DNA from: Bryobacterales bacterium
GTDB taxonomy: Bacteria; Acidobacteriota; Terriglobia; Bryobacterales; Bryobacteraceae
DNA: 20,763 bases
Reading direction: 5' to 3'
Assembly: GCA_003142355.1 (NCBI GenBank)
Contig: PLMF01000197.1
Location: 139 to 20,901, forward strand
Shown here piece by piece: positions 1-5,989 of the stretch. Each line of letters begins with the position of its first letter. Positions within the stretch are counted from its first letter, which is position 1. Position numbers and translations under genes: made by a program. The notes below the pieces were generated by a model, which ran no database searches, had not been told where the DNA came from, and saw only the letters and a program-made list of their open reading frames with translations.

Positions 1-166
1 CAACGACCTTGGCCTCACCGCCTTCAAGCTCAATAGCGTGGATGGCAGCCTGATCCACAGCACGCGCTTCGTGCTGGTAGACGGCGCCCGCCGCATCCGC
101 GGCTACTACATCGACACGTCTGAACTGCTTCACGATATCCGCCAACTGGAGCGCGAAAAATCATGA
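1..166 (+). CDS. SCO1/SenC family copper chaperone, C-terminal fragment
   Basis: Partial gene entering from the left edge, reading in the frame that starts at base 2 and stopping with TGA at 164-166. The 54 visible residues include HSTRFVLVDGARRIRGYY, which matches the end of SCO1/SenC proteins: the conserved copper-ligand histidine (codon 56-58), then the strand with a Asp-Gly turn and the RGYY element. These proteins are membrane-anchored thioredoxin-fold chaperones that deliver copper to the CuA site of cytochrome c oxidase on the outer face of the inner membrane. The CxxxC copper motif and membrane anchor would lie upstream, outside the window. Its stop overlaps the start of the DUF420 gene as ATGA, so the two are probably translated together, and DUF420 commonly neighbours oxidase assembly genes. 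The family call rests on the C-terminus alone. Confidence 0.8.
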   Translation, partial: NDLGLTAFKLNSVDGSLIHSTRFVLVDGARRIRGYYIDTSELLHDIRQLEREKS

Positions 167-573
167 CCCCGATTTTGCCCTCCGTGAATGCCGTGCTGAA
201 CGCCACCGCCGCCGTGCTATTGGTGTGGGGCTACACGCTGGTTCGCCGCAAGCGCTTCGCGCAGCACCGCAAAGTGATGCAGACCGCGTTCGTGGTTTCG
301 TGCCTGTTCCTGGTGTGCTACCTGGTCTATCACTATCAAGTGGGCAGCGTGCGGTTTCCGAAGACCGGCGTTCTAAAAACGCTCTACCTGGGCATTCTCG
401 GAACCCATACAATCCTGGCGGCGGCGGTTCCGGTGCTGGCGATTATCACGCTCCGCCGCGGCTTATCCGCGCGCTATGACAAGCACCGGCGCATCGCGCG
501 CTGGACGCTCCCCATCTGGCTCTACGTGAGCGTCACCGGCGTGGTAGTGTACTTGATGTTATACCACCTATGA
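163..573 (+). CDS. DUF420 family membrane protein (CtaM/YozB-like, oxidase assembly)
   Basis: A 136-residue integral membrane protein with four predicted helices, at about residues 8-27, 41-60, 72-98 and 113-134. Histidines at about positions 35, 57, 82, 108 and 135 lie in or beside the helices, a pattern typical of DUF420. Members such as CtaM of Gram-positive bacteria are needed to mature heme-copper oxidases; the exact step is not settled, and heme or copper handling is usually proposed. Length and topology match the family. The ATG overlaps the SCO1/SenC stop (ATGA), and the TGA at 571-573 overlaps the next start in the same way, so all three genes look translationally coupled. The SCO1 neighbour supports a role in respiratory oxidase assembly. 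No Shine-Dalgarno is needed for a coupled start and none is clear. Confidence 0.85.
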   Translation: MTPILPSVNAVLNATAAVLLVWGYTLVRRKRFAQHRKVMQTAFVVSCLFLVCYLVYHYQVGSVRFPKTGVLKTLYLGILGTHTILAAAVPVLAIITLRRGLSARYDKHRRIARWTLPIWLYVSVTGVVVYLMLYHL

Positions 574-1595
574 AAGTTCTCTTCATTGGCGGAACCGGCA
601 TCATCAGCACGGCCTGTACGCGTTTGGCCCTCGAGCGCGGCATCGATCTCACGCTCCTGAACCGGGGCCGCCGCTCAATCCCCCTGCCAACCGGCGCAAA
701 GACGCTGACGGCGGATATCGACGACGCAGTGGCCGTATCCCAAGCACTCGCCGGCGCCTCCTTCGACGCCGTAGTGGATTGGACCGCCTTCGAACCCGCG
801 CACGTAGAGCGCGACATCGCGCTGTTCCGCGGCCGGACGCGCCAGTACATCTTTATCAGCTCCGCCAGCGCATACCAGAAACCCGCGACGCAGTATCTCA
901 TTACCGAGTCCACACCGCTCGCGAATCCATACTGGGACTACGCGCGGCAGAAGATTGCCTGCGAAGACCGTCTCATGCGCGCGTACCGCGAGGAGAATTC
1001 CCCAATCACCATCGTGCGTCCCTCCCTGACCTACGGCGATTCGCAGATCGCGCTCGCCATCAACAGTTGGACCAGGTCCTACACGGTGGTGGACCGCATG
1101 CGCCAGGGAAAGAAAGTGATTGTCCCCGGCGATGGCTCGTCCCTCTGGGTCATCACCCACAACACCGATTTCGCCAAAGGACTGGTGGGGCTGCTGGCGC
1201 GCGAACAGGCCATCGGTCATGCCTTCCACATCACCAGCGACGAGGTGATGTGCTGGGACCAGTGGTATCGCTTGACGGCCGAGGCGTCCGGCGTCGAGGC
1301 CCGTCTGGTGCATATACCTAGCGATTTCATCGCGGCGTGTGTCCCCGAGGCGCGCGGCAGCCTCCTGGGCGACAAAGCCGTCAGCGTGGTCTTCGATAAC
1401 ACCAAGATCAAGCGCTTCGTCCCCGGCTACTGCGCCACCGTACCCTTCACCCAGGGCATCCGCCGGACCATCGCCTGGTTCGACGCCGACCCGGCGCGCC
1501 GGCAAATCGATGACCAGGCTAACACCCTCTGGGACAAGCTGTTGGAGGCCTACGAACGCGGTACCGAAGAGGCGCTGCGCTCCTTCCGGGCCTAG
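570..1595 (+). CDS. NAD(P)-dependent epimerase/dehydratase-like protein (extended SDR)
   Basis: A 341-residue extended short-chain dehydrogenase/reductase. The N-terminus MKVLFIGGTGIIS carries a Rossmann motif of the Gly-x-x-Gly-x-x-Ser form (residues 7-13), where the third glycine of the common GxxGxxG is serine. A serine-rich strand (ISSASAY, about 95-101) and a YxxxK pair (Tyr123, Lys127) supply the expected catalytic residues. Relatives are annotated as NAD-dependent epimerases, and some resemble the CSP41/isoflavone-reductase-like group; the substrate cannot be read from sequence. The ATG overlaps the DUF420 stop (ATGA), tying it to the oxidase-assembly genes, an unexpected partner for a sugar-nucleotide-type enzyme. 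The start is well fixed by the overlap and by the Rossmann strand beginning at residue 2. Fold and class are secure; function is open. Confidence 0.85.
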   Translation: MKVLFIGGTGIISTACTRLALERGIDLTLLNRGRRSIPLPTGAKTLTADIDDAVAVSQALAGASFDAVVDWTAFEPAHVERDIALFRGRTRQYIFISSASAYQKPATQYLITESTPLANPYWDYARQKIACEDRLMRAYREENSPITIVRPSLTYGDSQIALAINSWTRSYTVVDRMRQGKKVIVPGDGSSLWVITHNTDFAKGLVGLLAREQAIGHAFHITSDEVMCWDQWYRLTAEASGVEARLVHIPSDFIAACVPEARGSLLGDKAVSVVFDNTKIKRFVPGYCATVPFTQGIRRTIAWFDADPARRQIDDQANTLWDKLLEAYERGTEEALRSFRA

Positions 1596-1711
1596 CTGCC
1601 AGCGGCGGCCCGCTACTTACCAGGGATATCACTTTACTGTTAACCGATTGGGATTGGTCTCGCGCCAGGAAACCTCGTACCATTGACTTGCTGAGCCCAA
1701 GGGAGGGACCT
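1596..1711. other. Intergenic region before the coiled-coil gene
   Basis: About 115 bases without a gene. A 5-bp stem with a 4-base loop (AGCGG/CCGCT) lies just after the epimerase stop but has no T tract, so it is not a convincing intrinsic terminator. A possible promoter is TTGGTC, 18 bases, TACCAT, ending at about 1683. The match to consensus is only moderate. A strong Shine-Dalgarno closes the region. Confidence 0.35.
1701..1707 (+). promoter_or_regulatory. Shine-Dalgarno that fixes a TTG start
   Basis: The purine run GGGAGGG, containing GGAGG at 1702-1706, sits 5 bases before the TTG at 1712. It is one of the best ribosome binding sites in the window. It argues that translation begins at 1712 rather than at the upstream in-frame TTG at 1688, which has no such site. 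Confidence 0.7.
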
Positions 1712-2431
1712 TTGGAGTTTATTGTCACGATCCTTTGCGCGATGAGCGGCGCCCTGATCGGCACCGCCGTTGGCATTCTGTTGATGTCCCGCAGGTTCCG
1801 GCCGCCCTCACAAGCGGAGCTGGATGCGTTGCGTGGCAACCTGGAAACCGCCGAGTCTTCACTGGCCGCGGCAACCACGGATTTGGACAATCTGCGAAGG
1901 CAAATCGTGGAACGGGACCGGAGCATTCAAGAGAGCAGCCAGGAACTGAACGAGAAACAGCGCCAACTGGGCTTCGCGATCGCGGAAGCGGAGAAGGCGG
2001 CGGCCGAGCGTGCGGCGGCCGAGCAGAAATTGGCCGCCCTGACGGAGCGCCGCGCGGAGTCGGAGGCCCAGTTGGAGGAAGAGAGAACCCGTGTGGCTGA
2101 GCAGGCGGGCCGGCAGCTTGCTTCATACGAGGCGCAACTCGATGCCGGCAAGCTGCAGATTCAGGAGGTTGGCGGAGAAGTTGCCCGCCTCACCGCGGAA
2201 TGCGCCGAACTGAAGGCGCAACTCGGCACGGAACTGGAACGGAGCGGCCAACTGGCCGGCCAGATCGCGGAACTGCAAAGCGACCGGCAGTCCGCCGCCA
2301 AGGGCATCGAATTGCTGTTGATGGCCCAGCAGAACCTGTCCCGCTTCCTCAAGCCAGTTTCCGAGGGTGGTCCGAACGGCCACGACGGCGGCGTGCCCGT
2401 CGAGGCTGCATTGGCCGATAGCCTGGCCTGA
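1712..2431 (+). CDS. Membrane-anchored coiled-coil protein, function unknown
   Basis: A 239-residue protein read from the TTG at 1712, chosen because of the GGAGG 5 bases upstream and because the hydrophobic anchor then begins at once. Residues 2-25 form a single transmembrane helix with small residues (Gly, Ala, Ser), followed by basic residues. Residues about 31-205 are almost wholly heptad-like Ala/Glu/Leu/Gln/Arg sequence, a long coiled coil. The last 30 residues are Gly/Pro-rich and look disordered. The layout resembles the N-terminal part of RmuC-like proteins and other anchored coiled-coil scaffolds, but there is no nuclease domain and I do not recognise a family. It is probably an inner-membrane protein with a cytoplasmic rod. 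It stands alone, with 70 bases to the next gene. Confidence 0.75.
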   Translation: MEFIVTILCAMSGALIGTAVGILLMSRRFRPPSQAELDALRGNLETAESSLAAATTDLDNLRRQIVERDRSIQESSQELNEKQRQLGFAIAEAEKAAAERAAAEQKLAALTERRAESEAQLEEERTRVAEQAGRQLASYEAQLDAGKLQIQEVGGEVARLTAECAELKAQLGTELERSGQLAGQIAELQSDRQSAAKGIELLLMAQQNLSRFLKPVSEGGPNGHDGGVPVEAALADSLA

Positions 2432-2489
2432 GGACACCAGCCGTAGACGCTCAACGCCCCTCAATTTGCAGCGCGCCACGGCCGTGTCG

Positions 2490-2495
2490 GACAAT
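2490..2495 (+). promoter_or_regulatory. -10-like hexamer 6 bases before the ATG at 2502
   Basis: GACAAT ends 6 bases before the ATG at 2502, and no Shine-Dalgarno intervenes. If it is a -10 box, transcription would begin at or within a base or two of the start codon. The only -35 candidate is poor (TTGCAG at 2466-2471, 18-base spacer). Confidence 0.35.
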
Positions 2496-2501
2496 ACTTA
2501 C

Positions 2502-3455
2502 ATGCCCAGATTCCTCTTGCCGGCCGTGTGTGCCGGTCTGGTACTGGCGGCATCCTCGCTCCTGGGGCAAACGACCGCCGCCGCGCCAACGTTCGATGTC
2601 GCGTCGATAAAACCGTCCGAACCGATCACGCCTGCGATGGTTCAGGCGGGAAGAATCCACGCGGGAATGAAGATCGACGGAGCTCGCGTGGATATCGGAA
2701 ACTTCACGCTGTTGCAACTGATTACGAAGGCATACGACGTAAAGACCTATCAGGTTCAAGGCCTCGGTTGGATGACTCCGATGGCGCAGAGGTTCGATAT
2801 CGTCGCCAACCTCCCGGCCGGCGCCACCAAAGAGCAGGTTCCGCAAATGCTGCAGGCGCTATTGGCGGAACGGTTCAAGCTCGTCATCCATCGCGACACC
2901 AAGGAGCACAACGTGTATGCGCTGGTGGTCGCCAAGGGTGGTACCAAGTTCAAGGAGACGCAGGGACCGTCGCCAGCCGGCGACGGCGCCGCACCCAACC
3001 CCGCGATTACCGGGAGCAGTTCGGTGACCATCAACCAAGCCAAAGGCGGTGCGGCGGAGGTGTCCGACGGTGCGGGTCTGCGGCAGAAGATGATCCCTTC
3101 AGCCGACGGCAAGTCCGTCCGTTTTGAAATCTCCAAGGCCAGCATGGCCCTGTTGGCAGAGGGGCTATCGCCCTTGGTGGACCGGCCGATTGTGGATATG
3201 ACGGAGCTGAAGGGCAACTATGACGTGGCGTTTGAAGTTTCCAGGCAGGAGTTGCTGAATCTCGCGCGGGCGGCCGGTGCAAATGTGCCAGCCAGTGCGC
3301 CCGACGCTTCAGCCACACCTGCCGACGCCGCGTCCGATCCGGGCAACTCGATTTTCACTGCCATACAGAGTCTGGGACTGAAGCTCGAACCGCGCAAAGC
3401 GCCGATCCTCATGATCGTTGTGGACCAAGTGGAAAAGATGCCAACGGACAATTAG
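2502..3455 (+). CDS. TIGR03435 family secreted protein (Acidobacteria-expanded family)
   Basis: A 317-residue exported protein. The reading frame is open further upstream, but the ATG at 2502 is preferred because it places a classic signal peptide first (MPRFLLPAVCAGLVLAASSL, then LGQTTAAA). The mature part starts with FDVASIKPS, the hallmark of TIGR03435. Other family features are a TLLQLITKAYDV element, a GLGWM stretch, the RFDIVANLP strand, LLAERFKLVIHRD, and the C-terminal DQVEKMPTDN ending. Residues about 150-185 and 265-290 are Ala/Pro/Asp-rich linkers. The function is unknown; the family occurs in many copies in Solibacter-type genomes and is presumably periplasmic or extracellular. 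It ends 11 bases before the FGGY kinase, so co-transcription is possible, though a functional link is not obvious. Confidence 0.9.
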   Translation: MPRFLLPAVCAGLVLAASSLLGQTTAAAPTFDVASIKPSEPITPAMVQAGRIHAGMKIDGARVDIGNFTLLQLITKAYDVKTYQVQGLGWMTPMAQRFDIVANLPAGATKEQVPQMLQALLAERFKLVIHRDTKEHNVYALVVAKGGTKFKETQGPSPAGDGAAPNPAITGSSSVTINQAKGGAAEVSDGAGLRQKMIPSADGKSVRFEISKASMALLAEGLSPLVDRPIVDMTELKGNYDVAFEVSRQELLNLARAAGANVPASAPDASATPADAASDPGNSIFTAIQSLGLKLEPRKAPILMIVVDQVEKMPTDN

Positions 3456-3466
3456 CCACTGCAGAA

Positions 3467-5020
3467 TTGGACGTGTTGGAAACCGCCAAAGACGTTGTCA
3501 TCGGAATCGATAGCAGCACCACCGCGACCAAGGCCATCGCCTGGAAACAGGACGGCACACTGGCCGGGGTCGGGCGCAGCCCGATACCGCTCGCCAGTCC
3601 CGCCCACGGCCGCTATGAGCAGAACCCGGAGGACTGGTGGTCGGCGGCCTGCAAAGCGTTGCGGGATTTGTCGCGGCAGGTGGCGCCCGAGCGTGTCGCA
3701 GCTTTGGCAATCTCCAACCAGCGGGAGACGTTTGTGCCGCTGGGGCCGCAAGGCGAGGCGGTGCGGCCTGCCATTGTGTGGCTCGACCAGCGGTGTAGCG
3801 AGGAAGTAGCCTGGCTCACCGCCAGGGTCGGCAAAGAGGAGATTCATCGGATCACCGGCAAGCCGCCCGACATGGCCCCCGTGGCGTACCGGATTGCCTG
3901 GATGTTGCGCCACGAACCAGCGCTGTTCCGCGCCACCGCGATGTTCGCCGACGTGCATGGCTACCTCGTCTGGAGGCTGACCGGCGCATTTCGGACAAGC
4001 TGGGCCAGCGCAGACCCGCTGGGTCTTTTCGACATGCGGAGAAAAGTCTGGTCCGCCGAGGTGCTGGAAGCGGTGGAGTTGCGTCCGGAGCAATTGCCGC
4101 AACTGGCGGCGCCCGGAAGTGTTCTCGGCGTCGTCGGCGAGTCTGCTGCCGCCGCCACCGGACTCAGGCCGGGTACCCTGGTGGTCGCGGGCGGCGGCGA
4201 CGGACAGGCCGCGGGCTTGGGCGTGAATGCACTCTCTTCCTGGCGCGCCTATCTGAATCTGGGGACCGCGGTTGTCTCGGGCACTTACTCTCCGGAGTAT
4301 CGCACCGGCACTGCCTGGCGCACCATGGGGAGCTGTTCGGGCGAGGGTTATTACCTCGAAACGAGCCTGCGCGCGGGAGCTTTCCTGCTCGATTGGTTTG
4401 CCCGCCAGGTCTGCCAGGCGCCCGAGGGAGACACTGGAATCTACGCCAGACTGGAGGCCGAAGCCGCGCAGGTTCCCATCGGCAGTCAGGGTCTGCTGGC
4501 AGTGCCCTACTGGGGCGCGGTGATGACACCATATTGGGACCCGCAAGCGCGCGGCTGTTTTGTGGGGTTCACAGGCTCCCACCGGCTCGGACACATGTAC
4601 CGATCGCTTCTCGAGGGCATCGCTCTGGAACAGGCTCTGGTCACCGGAATGATCGAGGAGCAGGCCGGGATCCGGATCAAGGAGTTCATCCTGACCGGCG
4701 GCGGCGCTTCGAGCGAGCTGTGGTGCCGGATCTTCGCGGATGCCACCGGGAAGACCGTCCGGCGCTCCAGTACGGTCGAAGCCTCCAGCCTGGGCGCAGC
4801 GATTTGCGCCGCGGTGGGCGCGGGCTGGTTTGGGGGAGCGGCGGAGGCGGCCAAGTCGATGTGCGGAGCAATCACCCGCGAAACAGAGCCTTGCCCGGAA
4901 CACGTCGCACGCTACTCCGAGCTACTGGGAATCTACCGCGGAATCTACCCGCGGTTGCGTGATACGTTCTCTAAGCTGACTCGATTCGCGGCGTCCGCCC
5001 CTACAGACTCCTCAGACTGA
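3467..5020 (+). CDS. FGGY family carbohydrate kinase (xylulokinase-like)
   Basis: A 517-residue sugar kinase of the actin/hexokinase fold, the usual length for FGGY enzymes. The phosphate-1 loop GIDSSTTATKA lies at about residues 13-23. An ISNQRETF strand follows, then AIVWLDQR, which lies at the sugar site, and GGGDGQAAGLG with the probable catalytic aspartate. The C-terminal adenosine-site signature FILTGGGASSELW comes next, then SSLGAAICAA. The family phosphorylates pentuloses, glycerol or related polyols with ATP; the sequence is closest in feel to xylulokinase, but the substrate is not certain. The start is unclear: TTG at 3467, GTG at 3473 and TTG at 3476 are all possible, and none has a good Shine-Dalgarno. 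Its final codons and TGA lie inside the left 38-bp direct repeat, so its 3' end adjoins an insertion. Confidence 0.88.
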   Translation: MDVLETAKDVVIGIDSSTTATKAIAWKQDGTLAGVGRSPIPLASPAHGRYEQNPEDWWSAACKALRDLSRQVAPERVAALAISNQRETFVPLGPQGEAVRPAIVWLDQRCSEEVAWLTARVGKEEIHRITGKPPDMAPVAYRIAWMLRHEPALFRATAMFADVHGYLVWRLTGAFRTSWASADPLGLFDMRRKVWSAEVLEAVELRPEQLPQLAAPGSVLGVVGESAAAATGLRPGTLVVAGGGDGQAAGLGVNALSSWRAYLNLGTAVVSGTYSPEYRTGTAWRTMGSCSGEGYYLETSLRAGAFLLDWFARQVCQAPEGDTGIYARLEAEAAQVPIGSQGLLAVPYWGAVMTPYWDPQARGCFVGFTGSHRLGHMYRSLLEGIALEQALVTGMIEEQAGIRIKEFILTGGGASSELWCRIFADATGKTVRRSSTVEASSLGAAICAAVGAGWFGGAAEAAKSMCGAITRETEPCPEHVARYSELLGIYRGIYPRLRDTFSKLTRFAASAPTDSSD

Positions 5021-5033
5021 ACCCGCCGTCCAC
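4996..5033 (+). repeat. 38-bp direct repeat, left copy (cassette boundary)
   Basis: Perfect 38-base match to 6945-6982 in the same orientation; identity stops sharply on both sides. This copy contains the stop codon of the FGGY kinase (TGA 5018-5020) and, on the minus strand, an orphan copy of the last codons and stop of the SDR gene whose body lies at 6950-7687. The stop of the antitoxin gene begins at the very next base (5034). Confidence 0.95.
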
Positions 5034-5345
5034 TCAGGCAACCTGCTTGTTCTTCGCTCTCGGCCTGCCAGCCGTGATGTCGACATCCACTTTCAGACCG
5101 GCGGCGGTCACCATGTTGACCAGTGTATCGATTGTGAATAGCCCGATCTTGCCGCGTACCAGACCCGAGATTCGCGGCTGCGATACACCCATGATTCTGG
5201 CCGCGCGAGATTGGGTGATCTTTCTCTCCTGGATATAGCCAGTCAGAGCCATCATCATCTTAGCGCGGATGCGGAGGTTTTCCGCTTCGGCGGGCGGAAA
5301 TCCGCAGTCTACGAAAACATTCTCACTGCCTTTAGTCGCTCGCAT
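5034..5345 (-). CDS. XRE-family antitoxin (HigA-like)
   Basis: A 103-residue DNA-binding antitoxin. Residues about 34-85 form a helix-turn-helix of the HigA2/HTH_37 type; the recognition region reads TQSRAARIMGVSQPRISGLV. The N-terminal segment with VFVDCGFPPAEAENL is also typical of this group. Such proteins neutralise the partner toxin and repress their own promoter. The start is taken as ATG at 5345, giving a TGATG junction with the toxin stop; a GTG at 5348 is the alternative and would give a GTGA overlap. The stop codon begins exactly at the first base after the left 38-bp repeat, so the gene sits flush against the cassette boundary. Toxin-before-antitoxin order is normal for higBA. Confidence 0.88.
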   Translation of the reverse strand: MRATKGSENVFVDCGFPPAEAENLRIRAKMMMALTGYIQERKITQSRAARIMGVSQPRISGLVRGKIGLFTIDTLVNMVTAAGLKVDVDITAGRPRAKNKQVA

Positions 5346-5680
5346 CACTCCCGCCTTTCCAACAATTCACGGTACCGTTTCTTCGCCAGCTCGACATCGA
5401 GTGAGGATGTCTTCCGAGTCTTCTTGGCGAAGACATGCAACACATAGACGGCGTCCTCGAACTTGGCCACGTAGAAGACGCGATATTCACCCTCCGCATG
5501 GACTCGAATCTCAATGACTCCGGCGCCGACGAGTGGAATCGGCTTCCAATCGATGGCCGGGCATCCTGCCTGAATCAAGCTCAACTGATAGCCGATTTCG
5601 CGACGCGCTGCCTGGGGGAACCGCCGCAGGCGGTCACGACTGTCTCCGAGCCATTCGATCGCTTTTGCGCCATTTCTCAC
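5345..5680 (-). CDS. RelE/HigB-like toxin (phage Gp49-like, PF05973 type)
   Basis: A 111-residue putative ribosome-dependent mRNA interferase of the RelE/ParE superfamily. Marks of the Gp49-like HigB group are the central EIRVHAEGEYRVFYVAKF strands and HVFAKKTRKTS near residues 82-92, followed by a C-terminal helix rich in Lys, Arg and Glu. Length is typical. The only start in frame is GTG at 5680; an out-of-frame ATG lies just upstream. The start is only 8 bases after a TATAAT hexamer, leaving almost no leader. The stop overlaps the antitoxin start (TGATG), giving a coupled two-gene operon. By family it would inhibit growth by cutting mRNA when the antitoxin is lost; activity here is inferred. 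Confidence 0.87.
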   Translation of the reverse strand: MRNGAKAIEWLGDSRDRLRRFPQAARREIGYQLSLIQAGCPAIDWKPIPLVGAGVIEIRVHAEGEYRVFYVAKFEDAVYVLHVFAKKTRKTSSLDVELAKKRYRELLERRE

Positions 5681-5687
5681 TCATTCC

Positions 5688-5710
5688 GATTATACAGAAG
5701 TTTTATAATC
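5688..5710 (-). promoter_or_regulatory. Toxin-antitoxin promoter with inverted-repeat operator
   Basis: A perfect 7-bp inverted repeat, GATTATA (5688-5694) and TATAATC (5704-5710), separated by 9 bases, lies directly upstream of the toxin gene. The toxin-side arm contains TATAAT on the minus strand (5694-5689), a perfect -10 hexamer. The other arm gives TATAAT on the plus strand, so divergent transcription is possible. A palindrome over the -10 box is the expected place for autorepression by an XRE antitoxin. No good -35 is seen. Confidence 0.6.
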
Positions 5711-5989
5711 TGAATGTGGTGCGTTCTGCTGGCGTGCCTTTTCCCAAATTGGCGTTCGGCCGCGGCTGGCGGCACTGGTTCCCGAAAGCCGCGAAGGCGC
5801 GGCCGATTCCCCGCCCCGGCTACCGAGCCGCTCGGGATGCCGGTAGCGGGCGGCTGGATGTACAATTGATGGCGGACGGGAGCCAAAAATGGAAATCCCG
5901 GTTCAAGCGCTATGTGGCAGGTCTTAGGATGCTGCCAAGGTTGCGCGGCCAAATCGGCAATGTCGCCGATGGCAAGGAGATGGTTCGCT
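5711..5989. other. Noncoding stretch between toxin promoter and HEAT-like gene
   Basis: About 280 bases with no convincing gene; reading frames crossing it look like shadows. It holds a hairpin with a 7-bp perfect stem, GCTACCG (5819-5825) and CGGTAGC (5841-5847), whose stem could extend if one base is bulged. It also has a TACAAT (5861-5866) that might be a -10 box for the plus-strand gene, with no clear -35. It ends in a good Shine-Dalgarno (5974-5979). A structured 5' leader for the HEAT-like gene is possible but unproven. Confidence 0.4.
5974..5979 (+). promoter_or_regulatory. Shine-Dalgarno selecting the ATG at 5990
   Basis: AAGGAG lies 10 bases before the ATG at 5990. The open frame begins earlier (5912), but the upstream residues are Cys/Gly-rich and unlike a protein N-terminus. 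The downstream start gives MAFWKDLFGG, a common beginning of bacterial cytoplasmic proteins. Confidence 0.65.

Noticed and set aside
3452..4903. 483-codon open frame on the minus strand opposite the FGGY kinase
   Set aside because: It lies entirely antisense to a gene with clear kinase motifs. Its residues are Arg/Gly/Ala/Pro/His-rich without domain logic, the usual artefact of high-GC third positions.
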